From: Gordonia sp. SL306
GTDB lineage: Bacteria; Actinomycetota; Actinomycetes; Mycobacteriales; Mycobacteriaceae
Reading direction: 5' to 3'
DNA length: 64,000 nt
Assembly (NCBI RefSeq): GCF_026625785.1
Contig: NZ_CP113063.1
Location: 310,001-374,000, forward strand
Shown here piece after piece: positions 35,283-44,802 of this stretch. Position 1 is the first letter of the stretch; every line of letters starts with the position of its first letter. The notes beneath the pieces are model-generated. The model saw nothing but the letters and a program-made list of their open reading frames with translations. It was not told the origin of the DNA and did not search any database. The translations under genes were made by a program, and so were the position numbers.

Positions 35283-36229
35283 CCATCGCCGACGCCACCG
35301 TCACCAGCAGCGCCTCCGCGGTCGAGGCCGACGCCGACGACTTCACCACCCTCGACGCTCTCGAATCCGAGGCCATCCACATCTTCCGTGAGGTGGCGGG
35401 CGAGTTCGAGCGGCCGGTGATCCTGTTCTCCGGCGGCAAGGACTCCACGGTGCTGCTGCACCTGGCGCTCAAGGCCTTCTGGCCTGCTCCCCTGCCGTTC
35501 TCGCTCTTGCACGTGGACACCGGCCACAACCTGACCGAGGTGCTGGAGTTCCGCGACCAGGTGGTCGAGCGGCACGGGCTGCGCCTGCACGTGGCGAAGG
35601 TGGAGGACTACCTCGCCGACGGGCGACTCACCGAACGCCCGGATGGTGTGCGCAACCCGCTGCAGACCATCCCGCTGCTCGACGCGATCACTGAGAACCG
35701 TTTCGACGCGGTCTTCGGCGGCGGACGTCGCGACGAGGAGCGCTCGCGCGCCAAGGAGCGGATCTTCTCCCTGCGCAACGCCTTCGGTCAATGGGATCCG
35801 AAGCGTCAGCGCCCCGAACTGTGGAACCTCTACAACGGTCGCCACGCGCCGGGTGAGCATGTCCGCGTGTTCCCGCTGTCGAACTGGACCGAACTCGACA
35901 TCTGGCGCTACATCGCCCGCGAGCAGGTGCTGCTTCCGCAGATCTACTACGCGCACGAGCGCGACGTGTTCCTGCGCGACGGTATGTGGATGACCTCCGG
36001 TTCGTGGGGCGGTCCGCGCGAGGGCGAAACCGTCGAGCGTCGCTGGGTCCGCTACCGGACCGTCGGTGACGGGTCGTCCACCGGCGCCGTGCTCTCCGAC
36101 GCCGCCGACAACGACGCGGTGCTGGCCGAGGTGGCTGCCTCCCGACTCACCGAGCGCGGGGCGACCCGCGGCGACGACCGGGTCTCCGAGGCCGCGATGG
36201 AAGACCGCAAACGCGAAGGATACTTCTGA
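35279..36229 (+). CDS. cysD: Sulfate adenylyltransferase subunit 2
   Basis: A 316-residue ATP sulfurylase catalytic subunit that makes APS from sulfate and ATP with CysN as its GTPase partner. The PP-loop SGGKDSTVLLH and GGGRRDEERSRAKERIFS are clear. Its ATG overlaps the cysH stop by 4 bp and its own stop overlaps the cysN start by one base (TGATG). The position inside sirA-cysH-cysD-cysN confirms the role in assimilation; in M. tuberculosis the cysD-cysNC pair is elsewhere. Confidence 0.96.
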   Translation: MTIADATVTSSASAVEADADDFTTLDALESEAIHIFREVAGEFERPVILFSGGKDSTVLLHLALKAFWPAPLPFSLLHVDTGHNLTEVLEFRDQVVERHGLRLHVAKVEDYLADGRLTERPDGVRNPLQTIPLLDAITENRFDAVFGGGRRDEERSRAKERIFSLRNAFGQWDPKRQRPELWNLYNGRHAPGEHVRVFPLSNWTELDIWRYIAREQVLLPQIYYAHERDVFLRDGMWMTSGSWGGPREGETVERRWVRYRTVGDGSSTGAVLSDAADNDAVLAEVAASRLTERGATRGDDRVSEAAMEDRKREGYF

Positions 36230-37533
36230 TGTCACATGCTCCCGACCTTCTCCGCATCGCCACCGCGGGCAGCGTCGACGACGGCAAGTCGACGCTCGTC
36301 GGCCGGCTGCTCTACGACACCAAATCGGTCCTCGTCGACCAGATCGACGCCGTCACCAAGGCATCGGTCGACCGCGGCCTCGAGGGTCCCGACCTCTCGC
36401 TGCTCGTCGACGGTCTGCGCGCCGAGCGCGAGCAGGGCATCACGATCGATGTCGCCTACCGCTACTTCGCCACGCCGGCACGGTCGTTCGTGCTCGCCGA
36501 CACCCCTGGCCATGTGCAGTACACCCGGAACACGGTGTCCGGCGCGTCGACCGCCCAGCTGGTGATCCTGCTCGTCGACGCGCGCAGCGGTGTGGTCGCC
36601 CAGACCCGCCGTCATACCGCGGTGATGGCACTCCTCGGGGTGCCCCAGCTCGTGTTGGCGGTCAACAAGATCGACCTGGTCGACGACCAGGAGACGGCCT
36701 TCGCGGAGATCTCCGCCGAGTTCGGCGAACTCACCCGGTCGCTGGGGTGGTCGCCGGAACAGGTGACCGCCATCCCGGTGTCGGCACTGCACGGCGACAA
36801 CGTCGCCACGCGCTCCGAGAACACCCCGTACTACGAGGGCCCCGCGCTGATCGAACACCTCGAGACGGTCCCGAACGTCACCGATCCCCGGCCGGTCGGG
36901 TTGCGCTTCCCCGTCCAGTACGTGATCCGTCCGCGTACCCCCGAGTATCCCGACTACCGGGGCTACGCCGGGCAGATCGCGGCCGGTCGCGTCTCGGTCG
37001 GCGACGAGGTCGTGATCCTGCCCTCCGGTGTCCGCAGTACGATCCGCCAGATCGACACGGCCGACGGCGAACTCACCACCGCGCACACCGGGCGCAGCGT
37101 GACGCTGCTGCTCGACGATGACGTCGACGTATCGCGCGGCGACCTGATCGCGGCTGTCACGGACGCACCGGAACCGGCTCAGCAGTTCACCGCCACGGTC
37201 TGCTGGTTGGCCGAGAAGCCACTGCGGCCGGGTGCCCGGTTGCTGCTCAAGCACGGCACCAGGACCACCCAGGCGATCGTCGGTGGACTCGAGGTGCTGT
37301 TCGACGAGCAGACCCTCGCGCTGATCGATGCACCGGACACGGTGGAGCTGAACCAGATCGGCCGGATCGCGATCCAGACCGCCGAACCGATCGCGCCGGA
37401 CGACTACCAGGTCAACCGCGAGTCGGGCAGCTTCCTGCTCATCGATCCGCAGGGCGGGAACACCCTCGGCGCCGGTCTCGTCGGCGATGCCCTCGCGAAT
37501 CTCCATCTGTCGGCGACACCCGAACTCGTCTGA
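36229..37533 (+). CDS. cysN: Sulfate adenylyltransferase subunit 1 (GTPase)
   Basis: A 434-residue EF-Tu-like GTPase that drives CysD. G1 GSVDDGKST, EREQGITIDVAYRYF, DTPGHVQYTRN and NKIDLVD are present, followed by two beta-barrel domains. The chain ends at domain III without an APS kinase (CysC) domain; M. tuberculosis CysNC is about 614 residues. PAPS must come from a CysC encoded outside this window. TGATG links it to cysD. Confidence 0.95.
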   Translation: MSHAPDLLRIATAGSVDDGKSTLVGRLLYDTKSVLVDQIDAVTKASVDRGLEGPDLSLLVDGLRAEREQGITIDVAYRYFATPARSFVLADTPGHVQYTRNTVSGASTAQLVILLVDARSGVVAQTRRHTAVMALLGVPQLVLAVNKIDLVDDQETAFAEISAEFGELTRSLGWSPEQVTAIPVSALHGDNVATRSENTPYYEGPALIEHLETVPNVTDPRPVGLRFPVQYVIRPRTPEYPDYRGYAGQIAAGRVSVGDEVVILPSGVRSTIRQIDTADGELTTAHTGRSVTLLLDDDVDVSRGDLIAAVTDAPEPAQQFTATVCWLAEKPLRPGARLLLKHGTRTTQAIVGGLEVLFDEQTLALIDAPDTVELNQIGRIAIQTAEPIAPDDYQVNRESGSFLLIDPQGGNTLGAGLVGDALANLHLSATPELV

Positions 37534-37555
37534 GACCGTTGAGGATTCGGTTACG

Positions 37556-38344
37556 TTGACCCCTACCCTGCTGCTGGTCGCACACGGCAGTCGTGACGCG
37601 CGTTTCCCGGCGACTGCCGGCCGCGTGCGCGACGCCGTCGCGGCCACGCTTCCGGGTGTCGGGGTACGCCTGGCGTACCTCGATCTCAACGCCCCCCTGG
37701 TCGGCGATGCCCTCGACGAGATCGCCGGTGATTGTGTGGTGGTGCCGCTGCTCTTCGCGGCCGGTTATCACCAGAAGATCGACCTGCCCGCGATCATCGC
37801 CGAGCACGACCGCCCGGGTCGGGTGGTGATCCGATCCGAGGTGATCGGAACGTTCCCGCTGGCGAATGCGCTGGCCGAGCGGCTGTGCGAAGCCGGCTTG
37901 GGCGAACCCGCCTGTCGGCGTGCAGGCATCATCCTGAGCGCTGTCGGATCATCGGACCCGGCAGCCGATCGCCACGTCCGACGCCGGGCCATCGAACTGT
38001 CGACCTTGCTGAACCGTCCGGTGGAAGTGGTGTTCGCCACCAAGCTCGGACCACGGGAGCACCAGCTGCGCAGCGCGGTTCGCCGACTGCGCGCCGCCGG
38101 AGCGGACCGCATCGCGATGAGTCCCTACTTCCTGTCCGCCGGACTGCTCACCGAACGGGTCGAGGCCGCGCTCGATGTCCACGCACCCGGCGCCCTGGTC
38201 GCCGGACCGCTTGGCGCCCATCGCGACATCATCGACGCGGTGTGCCACCACTATTGGACTGCGGCCTCCACCCGTACGGCGTTCGCGCAGGATGCTCCCA
38301 CTCAGGAGTCGGTCAGCGCGGCCACCTTCGTCGCACGCGCGTAG
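37556..38344 (+). CDS. Sirohydrochlorin chelatase (SirB/CbiX-like)
   Basis: A protein of about 262 residues predicted to insert iron into sirohydrochlorin to make siroheme for SirA. Two chelatase half-domains can be recognised: [14 protein letters not shown] at the start with the metal-binding His, and [17 protein letters not shown] followed by VVFATKLGP in the second. The start is a TTG at 37556 with GAGG upstream; no ATG or GTG fits. Its 3' end overlaps the convergent cysA by 43 bp. It matches Rv2393 (che1) by place. Confidence 0.85.
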   Translation: MTPTLLLVAHGSRDARFPATAGRVRDAVAATLPGVGVRLAYLDLNAPLVGDALDEIAGDCVVVPLLFAAGYHQKIDLPAIIAEHDRPGRVVIRSEVIGTFPLANALAERLCEAGLGEPACRRAGIILSAVGSSDPAADRHVRRRAIELSTLLNRPVEVVFATKLGPREHQLRSAVRRLRAAGADRIAMSPYFLSAGLLTERVEAALDVHAPGALVAGPLGAHRDIIDAVCHHYWTAASTRTAFAQDAPTQESVSAATFVARA

Positions 38345-39297
38345 ATCGCCTCTCCCGCCTGCAGGTTGAGCGCGTTGGCATCGCCTCGCGTGATCTGCGC
38401 CTGGAACTCGTCACCGGTGGTGGCCGCGATCAGCTCGACCCGGGTCTCGAATCCGAGATGGACCACCCGCTGCACCGTCGCCTTGATCACCCCGGTGTCG
38501 AGGGACGCATCCGCGGCCGGCAAGGCCATTTCCGGATTGCGGCCGATCCGGATGTCGTGCGGACGCACCAGCTCACCGTTGAGGCGCACGGTGGATCCGA
38601 GGAACGACGCCACGAACTCGTTGGCCGGACGGTCGTAGAGGTCATCCGGCGCGCCGACCTGCTCGATCCGCCCCTTGTTGAGCACGGCGATCCGGTCGCT
38701 CACGTCGAGCGCTTCCTGCTGATCGTGCGTGACCAGGACGGTGGTGACGTTGACATCTTCATGTAAGCGCCGCAACCACTTTCGCAGATCCTCGCGGACC
38801 TTCGCATCCAGGGCACCGAACGGCTCGTCGAGCAGCAGGACCTGCGGGTCCACCGCCAGCGCGCGGGCCAATGCCATGCGCTGACGCTGGCCTCCCGACA
38901 GCTGGGACGGGAAGCGCCGCTGGAACACGGTGAGTCCCACGATGTCGAGTAGCTCGTCGACCTTGGCATCGATCTGTGCCTTGGGCCGCTTGCGGATCTT
39001 GAGTCCGAACGCGATGTTGTCGCGCACGGTCAGGTGTTTGAAGGCCGCGTAGTGCTGGAACACGAATCCGATGTCACGCTTCTGCGGCGCCGCGCCCGAC
39101 ACGTCGTTACCACTGATGATGACGGTGCCCGAGTCGAGACTGTCCAAACCCGCGATGGCCCGCAGGAGGGTGGATTTGCCTGAGCCCGACGGTCCGAGCA
39201 ACGAGGTCAACGACCCTTCCGGAATGTCGATCGACACATCGTCGAGCGCCGCGAAATCCCCGTACCGTTTGTTCGCGCCGATAACCGAGATGGACAT
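38302..39297 (-). CDS. cysA: Sulfate ABC transporter ATP-binding protein
   Basis: A 331-residue ATPase subunit for sulfate/thiosulfate import. Walker [10 protein letters not shown], signature [15 protein letters not shown], Walker [13 protein letters not shown] and the H-loop THDQQEA are intact. The C-terminal TOBE-like region (about 240-331) is standard. ATG 39297, one base after cysW, is preferred to an upstream in-frame start at 39336. It converges with the chelatase gene, overlapping it by 43 bp. It is last in the operon sbp-cysT-cysW-cysA. Confidence 0.95.
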   Translation of the reverse strand: MSISVIGANKRYGDFAALDDVSIDIPEGSLTSLLGPSGSGKSTLLRAIAGLDSLDSGTVIISGNDVSGAAPQKRDIGFVFQHYAAFKHLTVRDNIAFGLKIRKRPKAQIDAKVDELLDIVGLTVFQRRFPSQLSGGQRQRMALARALAVDPQVLLLDEPFGALDAKVREDLRKWLRRLHEDVNVTTVLVTHDQQEALDVSDRIAVLNKGRIEQVGAPDDLYDRPANEFVASFLGSTVRLNGELVRPHDIRIGRNPEMALPAADASLDTGVIKATVQRVVHLGFETRVELIAATTGDEFQAQITRGDANALNLQAGEAIYARATKVAALTDS

Positions 39298-39298
39298 G

Positions 39299-40228
39299 TC
39301 ACACGCCTTCCTTGTGCTGCACGACTTGCTGGGCATCGATGGATGCGGGTCCGTGGGGGACGGTGAGATCGGGTTCGACCTCGGTCTCGGTACTGCCGGT
39401 GTAGGTTTCGCTCGCGACGGCGTACCGGCCCTTTGCCCGCCGTTCGATGAGCGTCATCGCCACCAGGACGAGGATCGCCACCAGCATCAGCAGCGTCGCC
39501 GCGGCGTACGCACCGAACTCGTTGTAGTCATCGGTGTACCGCGAGTTCACCAGGAGTGTCAGGGTCTGCGAGATGCCCGGGAAATTCGACGACACCATCG
39601 TCACCGCGCCGTATTCGCCGAGAGCGCGGGCGATCGTCAGCACGATGCCGTAGGTGAGTCCCCAGCGGATGGCGGGCAACGTGATCCGGCTGAAGGTCTG
39701 CCACCCGTTGGCGCCAAGGGTCGCCGCCGCCTGCTCCTGCTCGGTGCCGATCTCACGCAGCACCGGCTCCACCTCGCGCACCACGAACGGCAGGGTGACG
39801 AACAAGGTTGCCAGCACCAGCCCGGGGAATCCGAAGATGACGCGGAATCCGGTGCTCTCGATCCCGCCGAACCATCCGCCGTAACCCCACAGCAGGATCA
39901 GCGCGACACCCGCCACCACTGGTGAGACCGCGAACGGCAGGTCCACCACGGACTGGAGGAAGCCCTTCCCCGGGAACCGGCCGCGGACGAGGGCCAGGGC
40001 GGTCACGATGCCGAAGATCACGTTGAGCGGCACCACGATTACCACGATCAGCAAGCTCAGTTGCAGGGCGGCGATGGCCGCCGGGGTGGTGATCCACTCC
40101 CAGAACTGCCCGAGGCCGTGCTCGAACGACCGCCAGAAGATCAGCCCCACCGGCACGACGAGAAGGATGAACAGGTAGAGAAGCGCGATGGCGCGCAACG
40201 TATATCGCGTGGTTCTGGAGACCTTCAC
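39299..40228 (-). CDS. cysW: Sulfate ABC transporter permease CysW
   Basis: A 309-residue inner-membrane permease with about six transmembrane helices and the EAA loop ([22 protein letters not shown]). An N-terminal helix ([20 protein letters not shown]) starts after residue 10. A hydrophilic C-terminal tail of about 45 residues follows the last helix. It overlaps cysT by ATGA and is one base from cysA. Partner of CysT in the channel. Confidence 0.94.
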   Translation of the reverse strand: MKVSRTTRYTLRAIALLYLFILLVVPVGLIFWRSFEHGLGQFWEWITTPAAIAALQLSLLIVVIVVPLNVIFGIVTALALVRGRFPGKGFLQSVVDLPFAVSPVVAGVALILLWGYGGWFGGIESTGFRVIFGFPGLVLATLFVTLPFVVREVEPVLREIGTEQEQAAATLGANGWQTFSRITLPAIRWGLTYGIVLTIARALGEYGAVTMVSSNFPGISQTLTLLVNSRYTDDYNEFGAYAAATLLMLVAILVLVAMTLIERRAKGRYAVASETYTGSTETEVEPDLTVPHGPASIDAQQVVQHKEGV

Positions 40229-41076
40229 CGATCCTGCTCCTCTCGCATGGACTGACGGCGGCCGACGATCCGCAGGATGAGCAGGGCGACGAAGGCGATC
40301 ACCAGGAGCATCACCGACACGGCCGCGGCGTTGACCGGCTCGTCGACCTCGATCTGCTGCTGGATGTACTGCGACGCCACCTGGGTGTCGCCGGGGATGT
40401 TGCCGCCGATCAGGACCACCGAGCCGAACTCACCGATCGCACGGGTGAAGGCCAGGCCTGCGCCGGTCAGGATGGCGGGCAACAGCGCGGGCATGATGAT
40501 CTTGGTCCAGATGATCCAGTTGCCCGCACCCAGAACCGCCGCGGCCTCCTCGACGTCGGTGTCGAGTTCGATGAGCACCGGCTGCACCTGCCGCACCACG
40601 AACGGCAGAGTGACGAAGGTCAGCGCGATCACCAGTGCCGGCTTCGTCGCATTGAGCTGGATGTCGATCGGACTGTTCGGACCGTAGAGAGAGAGCAGCA
40701 CCAGGCTGGCCACGATCGTCGGCAACGCAAAGGGCAGATCGATGATCGCATTGACGAATCCCTTGCCCGGGAAGTCGTCGCGGACCAGCACCCAGGCGAT
40801 CAACGTGCCGAACACGACATTGATGAGCGCCACGACCACGGAGACCAGGACCGTGATCCACAGCGCGTCGAGTGCGTTCGGGTCGGTGACCGCATCCCAG
40901 AAGCCGCCCCAACCGTCGGTGAAGGCCTGCGCCGTGATCGCGGCGAGCGGGAGCAGGACGATCACGCTGAGCCACAGCCAGGCGACACCGACCCCGGCAG
41001 GCGATACCCCGCTGAACGTCCGGTTTCGCCCGAGGAACCCTCCCGGTGGGGTGGAGTCCACCGTCTGCGTACTCAT
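40225..41076 (-). CDS. cysT: Sulfate ABC transporter permease CysT
   Basis: A 283-residue permease with about six helices and the EAA loop (VEEAAAVLGAGNWIIWTKIIMP). ATG 41076 overlaps the sulfate-binding lipoprotein stop by 4 bp; the longer frame to 41151 belongs to that gene. Paired with CysW to form the sulfate channel. Position matches Rv2399c. Confidence 0.94.
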   Translation of the reverse strand: MSTQTVDSTPPGGFLGRNRTFSGVSPAGVGVAWLWLSVIVLLPLAAITAQAFTDGWGGFWDAVTDPNALDALWITVLVSVVVALINVVFGTLIAWVLVRDDFPGKGFVNAIIDLPFALPTIVASLVLLSLYGPNSPIDIQLNATKPALVIALTFVTLPFVVRQVQPVLIELDTDVEEAAAVLGAGNWIIWTKIIMPALLPAILTGAGLAFTRAIGEFGSVVLIGGNIPGDTQVASQYIQQQIEVDEPVNAAAVSVMLLVIAFVALLILRIVGRRQSMREEQDR

Positions 41077-42191
41077 TGCCGGCCTCCCGCGTTGTAGATC
41101 TCGGTGATGGCGCCCTTCGACCCGAACAGGGCCGAGTCGACGGCCTTCCATCCGGTCAGGTCCTTGCCGTCGTTCTCCGCTGCCGTGCCCTCACCGAGCA
41201 CCGCGCCGAGCTCCTTGATCGTCCAGAGCTTCGCGATGTCGCCGGGGAACAGGCCGTGGGTCCGTGCGATCACGTCCGGCAGCACCGGACGGAAACCCTC
41301 CTGCGCCCACAGTTGTTGGGCCGCGGGGGTGAAGAGGTAGTCGACGAACGACCTGGCGCCTTCCTTGTCCGTCGAGGTGTTCACGACGGCGACCGGGTTC
41401 TCGATCTTGAAGGTCTGCGATGGGAGGAGGTAGTCGACCTGCTCGTCGGCAGGCACCGACGAGTTGGCCCGGTTGAGCATGATCGCCTCGTTCTCGTAAC
41501 TGATCAGGACATCGCCCTGCCCTTGCTCGAACGCGGTTGTCGCCTCACGGCCGGACTTGGGCACCACCTTGATGTGATCCCGGACGAGTTCGCTCACGTA
41601 GTCGAGGCCCGCCTGGGAATTGCGGCCACCATCGCTCTTCGCGGCGTACGGCGCGAGGAGGTTCCACTTCGCCGATCCCGAACTGCCCGGATTGGGTGTG
41701 ACGACCTGCACTCCAGGCTTGAGGAGGTCGTCCCAATCCCGGATGTTCTTCGGGTTGCCCTTGCGCACCACGAGGGCCACCACAGAGCCGAACGGAGTGC
41801 TGTTATTGGGTGCCTGCTTCTTCCAGTCCTCGTCGACGACGCCCTCTTTCACCAGACGCGTGATGTCGGGCTCCACCGAGAAGTTGACGACGTCGGCCGG
41901 GACCCGCCGGGCAACCTTGCGCGACTGATCACCCGAGGCGCCATAGGACTGGGAGAAACCGATGTCATGACCTTGCTCGGTGTCCCGGAACGCGGGGATG
42001 ATGGAGTCGAAACCGGGCTTCGGCACGGCGTACGCGACGAGATTCAGGTGCCGACTGCCACTCGAGATGTCGACCCCCCCGGGTTCGTCGGTCGAACCGG
42101 CTCCACACGCCGTCACACTGGTGATGGCCATGAGTGCGACAGCCGCCACCACGGCGGTTCGCCACCTCCGCACAACCACGGATCTCGCCAC
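41073..42191 (-). CDS. Sulfate-binding lipoprotein
   Basis: A 372-residue substrate-binding protein of the sulfate ABC transporter. The signal peptide ends in a lipobox (SVTAC with Cys 29), so it is anchored to the outer face of the membrane. The sulfate-binding pattern (NLVAYAVPKPGF, FSQSYGASGDQSR and NSQAGLDYVSELVRDH) is typical. The start is GTG at 42191, 6 nt after GGAGGA. It is first in the transporter operon and corresponds to subI (Rv2400c). Confidence 0.93.
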   Translation of the reverse strand: MARSVVVRRWRTAVVAAVALMAITSVTACGAGSTDEPGGVDISSGSRHLNLVAYAVPKPGFDSIIPAFRDTEQGHDIGFSQSYGASGDQSRKVARRVPADVVNFSVEPDITRLVKEGVVDEDWKKQAPNNSTPFGSVVALVVRKGNPKNIRDWDDLLKPGVQVVTPNPGSSGSAKWNLLAPYAAKSDGGRNSQAGLDYVSELVRDHIKVVPKSGREATTAFEQGQGDVLISYENEAIMLNRANSSVPADEQVDYLLPSQTFKIENPVAVVNTSTDKEGARSFVDYLFTPAAQQLWAQEGFRPVLPDVIARTHGLFPGDIAKLWTIKELGAVLGEGTAAENDGKDLTGWKAVDSALFGSKGAITEIYNAGGRQ

Positions 42192-42342
42192 GCAATCCTC
42201 CCGGACTCACACGCCTGGACCGGGGTGACCGAGCACCTGCCCGTCCGCCCCCGGCACAACCTCGGACGCGTAAACGCTAGCAATGCCGTTTCGGTGTCCT
42301 GCGCATGTCAGATGCATGATTTGGGGTGCGCAGTGCGCTGTG

Positions 42343-42420
42343 CTAGCGGGTGAGCACCCACGCGAGGACCACCAGCACGATCAGGGCGATCAGGGCGAGG
42401 GTCACGCGGGAACGGATCAT
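42343..42420 (-). CDS. Putative 25-residue membrane peptide
   Basis: A 26-codon frame reading MIRSRVTLALIALIVLVVLA and then WVLTR. It is almost entirely one hydrophobic helix flanked by Arg. It starts 3 bp after the stop of the 66-residue membrane protein, so translational coupling is plausible. It could also be non-coding; no homologue can be checked here. It ends 151 bp before the sulfate-binding lipoprotein start on the same strand. Confidence 0.45.
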   Translation of the reverse strand: MIRSRVTLALIALIVLVVLAWVLTR

Positions 42421-42423
42421 GGC

Positions 42424-42624
42424 CTAGAGCCCCTTCCCGTCGTCATCGGCGAAGCGTCTGCGATCGAGGACGTCGGAGACCGTATCGACCAGCAGATTGA
42501 GGACGGCGGCGATCAGGACCGCCAACGGGATGACGACGATCAGGGTCACCAGGAGCTGCGGGACGAAGGACAGTCCGGTCAGCCACTCCTCGACGCTGTC
42601 CCACCAGGCACTCACCGATGTCAT
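42424..42624 (-). CDS. Small membrane protein (Rv2401A-like)
   Basis: A 66-residue protein with a hydrophobic segment (PQLLVTLIVVIPLAVLIAAVLNLLV, about residues 22-46) after an acidic/aromatic N terminus (SAWWDSVEEWL), and a charged C terminus (DRRRFADDDGKGL). It has the position and size of M. tuberculosis Rv2401A, a small membrane protein of unknown function, upstream of the sulfate transporter genes and divergent from the GH15 gene. A sulfate-import role is possible only by context. Confidence 0.7.
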   Translation of the reverse strand: MTSVSAWWDSVEEWLTGLSFVPQLLVTLIVVIPLAVLIAAVLNLLVDTVSDVLDRRRFADDDGKGL

Positions 42625-42754
42625 CGTTCACCTCTTCCCGCAGTTCGCCCGAATCGGACACCGATCGAGAGTTTCGCTCAGTCTGAATAAAACACCCGAC
42701 AGTCCGGTCGCCGGTCGAGTGGCGACAACAGGGGCCGATCGCAATGATATAGCC

Positions 42755-44764
42755 ATGACCGTCCCGGAAGACGCCGCCGTCACCGCACTGCCGACCGCGA
42801 CCGCGTCGCACGGGCCGGATTCGACCGTCACCGAGCCCGAGGCCAAGGCGTTCTCGCCGGCCACGGCGGTGCACAATGCCTTCCCACCCATCGGTGACTA
42901 CGCCTTTCTCTCCGACACCGAGACCAACTGCCTGATCGCCCGCAACGGGTCCATCGAGTGGATGTGCGTGCCCCGGCCGGACTCGCCGAGCGTGTTCGGC
43001 GCCATCCTCGGTCGCAGCGCCGGTCATTTCCGACTGGCGCCGTACGGCGTGAACGTCCCCGTCGACCGTCGCTACCTCCCCGGCAGTCTGATGGTGGAGA
43101 CCACCTGGCAGACCGAGACGGGTTGGATCGTGGTGCGCGACGCCCTCGTGATGGGTCCGTGGCACGACAACGAGCGTCGCTCGACCACCCACCGGCGCAC
43201 ACCGACCGACTGGGATGCCGAGCACATCCTGTTGCGCACGGTGCGCTGCGTGTCGGGGACCGTCGAACTGTCGATGAGTTGCGAGCCGGCGTTCGACTAT
43301 CACCGCGGCAACACCGTGTGGGAGTACACGGGACCGGCCTACGGCGAGGCGATCGCGACGGGCACCAACACCACCTCGCCGAGCCCCACCCTGAAGCTCA
43401 CGACCGACCTGAGGCTGGGACTCGAGGGCCGGGAGGCACGCGCGCGTACGAGGCTCGTCGAGGGCGACGACCGCTTCGTCGCCCTGTCGTGGTCGCGCCA
43501 GCCTGCCCCGCAGAACTTCGAGGAGGCGGCCCAGAAGATGTGGTCGACCTCGGAATGCTGGCGCCAGTGGATCAACGCCGGGACCTTCCCCGACCACCCG
43601 TGGCGTACCCATCTGCAACGTTCGGCCCTCACGTTGAAGGGGCTCACCTACTCCCCGACCGGCGCCCTGCTCGCGGCCGCCACCACATCGCTCCCGGAAA
43701 CCCCTGGCGGCGAACGCAACTGGGACTATCGCTACGCGTGGGTGCGCGACTCGACGTTCGCGCTGTGGGGTCTCTACACACTCGGGCTCGACCGTGAGGC
43801 AGACGACTTCTTCTCGTTCATCGCCGACGTGTCCGGCGTGACCAACTCCGAACATCACCCGCTGCAGGTGATGTACGGGGTCGGCGGCGAACGCACCCTC
43901 GAGGAAGCAGAACTCCACCACCTGTCCGGCTACGACGGCGCGCGACCGGTCCGCATCGGCAACGGCGCGTACAACCAAGCGCAACATGATATCTGGGGAA
44001 CAATGCTCGACTCGGTGTATCTCAACACCAAGTCCAACGAGGCGGTTCCCGAGACGTTGTGGCCGGTACTGAAGGCACAGGTCGAGGAGGCGGTGAAGAA
44101 CTGGCGCAAGCCGGACCGCGGGATCTGGGAGGTGCGTGGTGAGCCCAAGCACTTCACCTCGTCGAAGGTCATGTGCTGGGTGGCACTCGACCGCGGTTCG
44201 CGGCTGGCCGCACTGCACGGCGAGAAGTCCTACGCCAGGCAATGGGCCGAGATCGCCGACGAGATCCGCGACGACATCCTCGCCAACGGTGTCAACACCC
44301 GTGGCGTCTTCACCCAGCGTTATGGCGACGACGCGCTCGACGCCTCCCTGCTCCTCGTGCCGCTGCTGCGCTTCTTGCCCTCCGACGACCACCGGGTCCG
44401 CAACACCGTACTGGCCATTGCCGACGAACTGACCGAGAACGGACTGGTCCTGAGATACCGCGTCGAGGAGACCGACGACGGTCTGTCCGGCGAAGAGGGC
44501 ACCTTCACCATCTGTTCGTTCTGGTTGGTGTCGGCACTCGTGGAGATCGGCGAACTCCCGCGAGCGAAGGCGCTCTGCGAACGCCTGCTCTCCTACTCCA
44601 GCCCGTTGAAGCTCTACGCCGAGGAGATCGACGCGAAGACCGGGCAGCATCTCGGCAACTTCCCGCAGGCATTCACCCATCTCGCGCTCATCAACGCGGT
44701 CATGCATGTGATCCGGGCCGAGGAGGCCGCGAGTCACGGGACCTTCCAGCCCGCCCACCACTGA
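42755..44764 (+). CDS. Glycoside hydrolase family 15, trehalase-like
   Basis: A 669-residue (alpha/alpha)6-barrel hydrolase. The N-terminal beta-sandwich (IGDYAFLSDTETNCLIARNG, SIEWMCVPRPDSPSVFG) precedes the catalytic barrel. NWDYRYAWVRDSTFALWGL lies in the substrate site; Glu 459 in GIWEVRG fits the general acid, and Glu 581 in GEEGTFTICSFWL fits the base. It resembles M. tuberculosis Rv2402, a trehalase, which splits trehalose to two glucoses. ATG 42755 is preferred; the frame is open upstream. It is divergent from the small membrane proteins. No terminator is evident before the convergent amidohydrolase. Confidence 0.9.
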   Translation: MTVPEDAAVTALPTATASHGPDSTVTEPEAKAFSPATAVHNAFPPIGDYAFLSDTETNCLIARNGSIEWMCVPRPDSPSVFGAILGRSAGHFRLAPYGVNVPVDRRYLPGSLMVETTWQTETGWIVVRDALVMGPWHDNERRSTTHRRTPTDWDAEHILLRTVRCVSGTVELSMSCEPAFDYHRGNTVWEYTGPAYGEAIATGTNTTSPSPTLKLTTDLRLGLEGREARARTRLVEGDDRFVALSWSRQPAPQNFEEAAQKMWSTSECWRQWINAGTFPDHPWRTHLQRSALTLKGLTYSPTGALLAAATTSLPETPGGERNWDYRYAWVRDSTFALWGLYTLGLDREADDFFSFIADVSGVTNSEHHPLQVMYGVGGERTLEEAELHHLSGYDGARPVRIGNGAYNQAQHDIWGTMLDSVYLNTKSNEAVPETLWPVLKAQVEEAVKNWRKPDRGIWEVRGEPKHFTSSKVMCWVALDRGSRLAALHGEKSYARQWAEIADEIRDDILANGVNTRGVFTQRYGDDALDASLLLVPLLRFLPSDDHRVRNTVLAIADELTENGLVLRYRVEETDDGLSGEEGTFTICSFWLVSALVEIGELPRAKALCERLLSYSSPLKLYAEEIDAKTGQHLGNFPQAFTHLALINAVMHVIRAEEAASHGTFQPAHH

Positions 44765-44802
44765 CAGCAGCGGCGGCGCAATCGAATCCGAGAGTCAGCG
44801 GA

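Noticed and set aside
42192..42342. Cysteine leader peptide upstream of the sulfate-binding lipoprotein
   Set aside because: A short minus-strand frame starting MHLTCAGHRNG has only one Cys near its start and lacks the RRHIDL...CR ending, so no leader is claimed.
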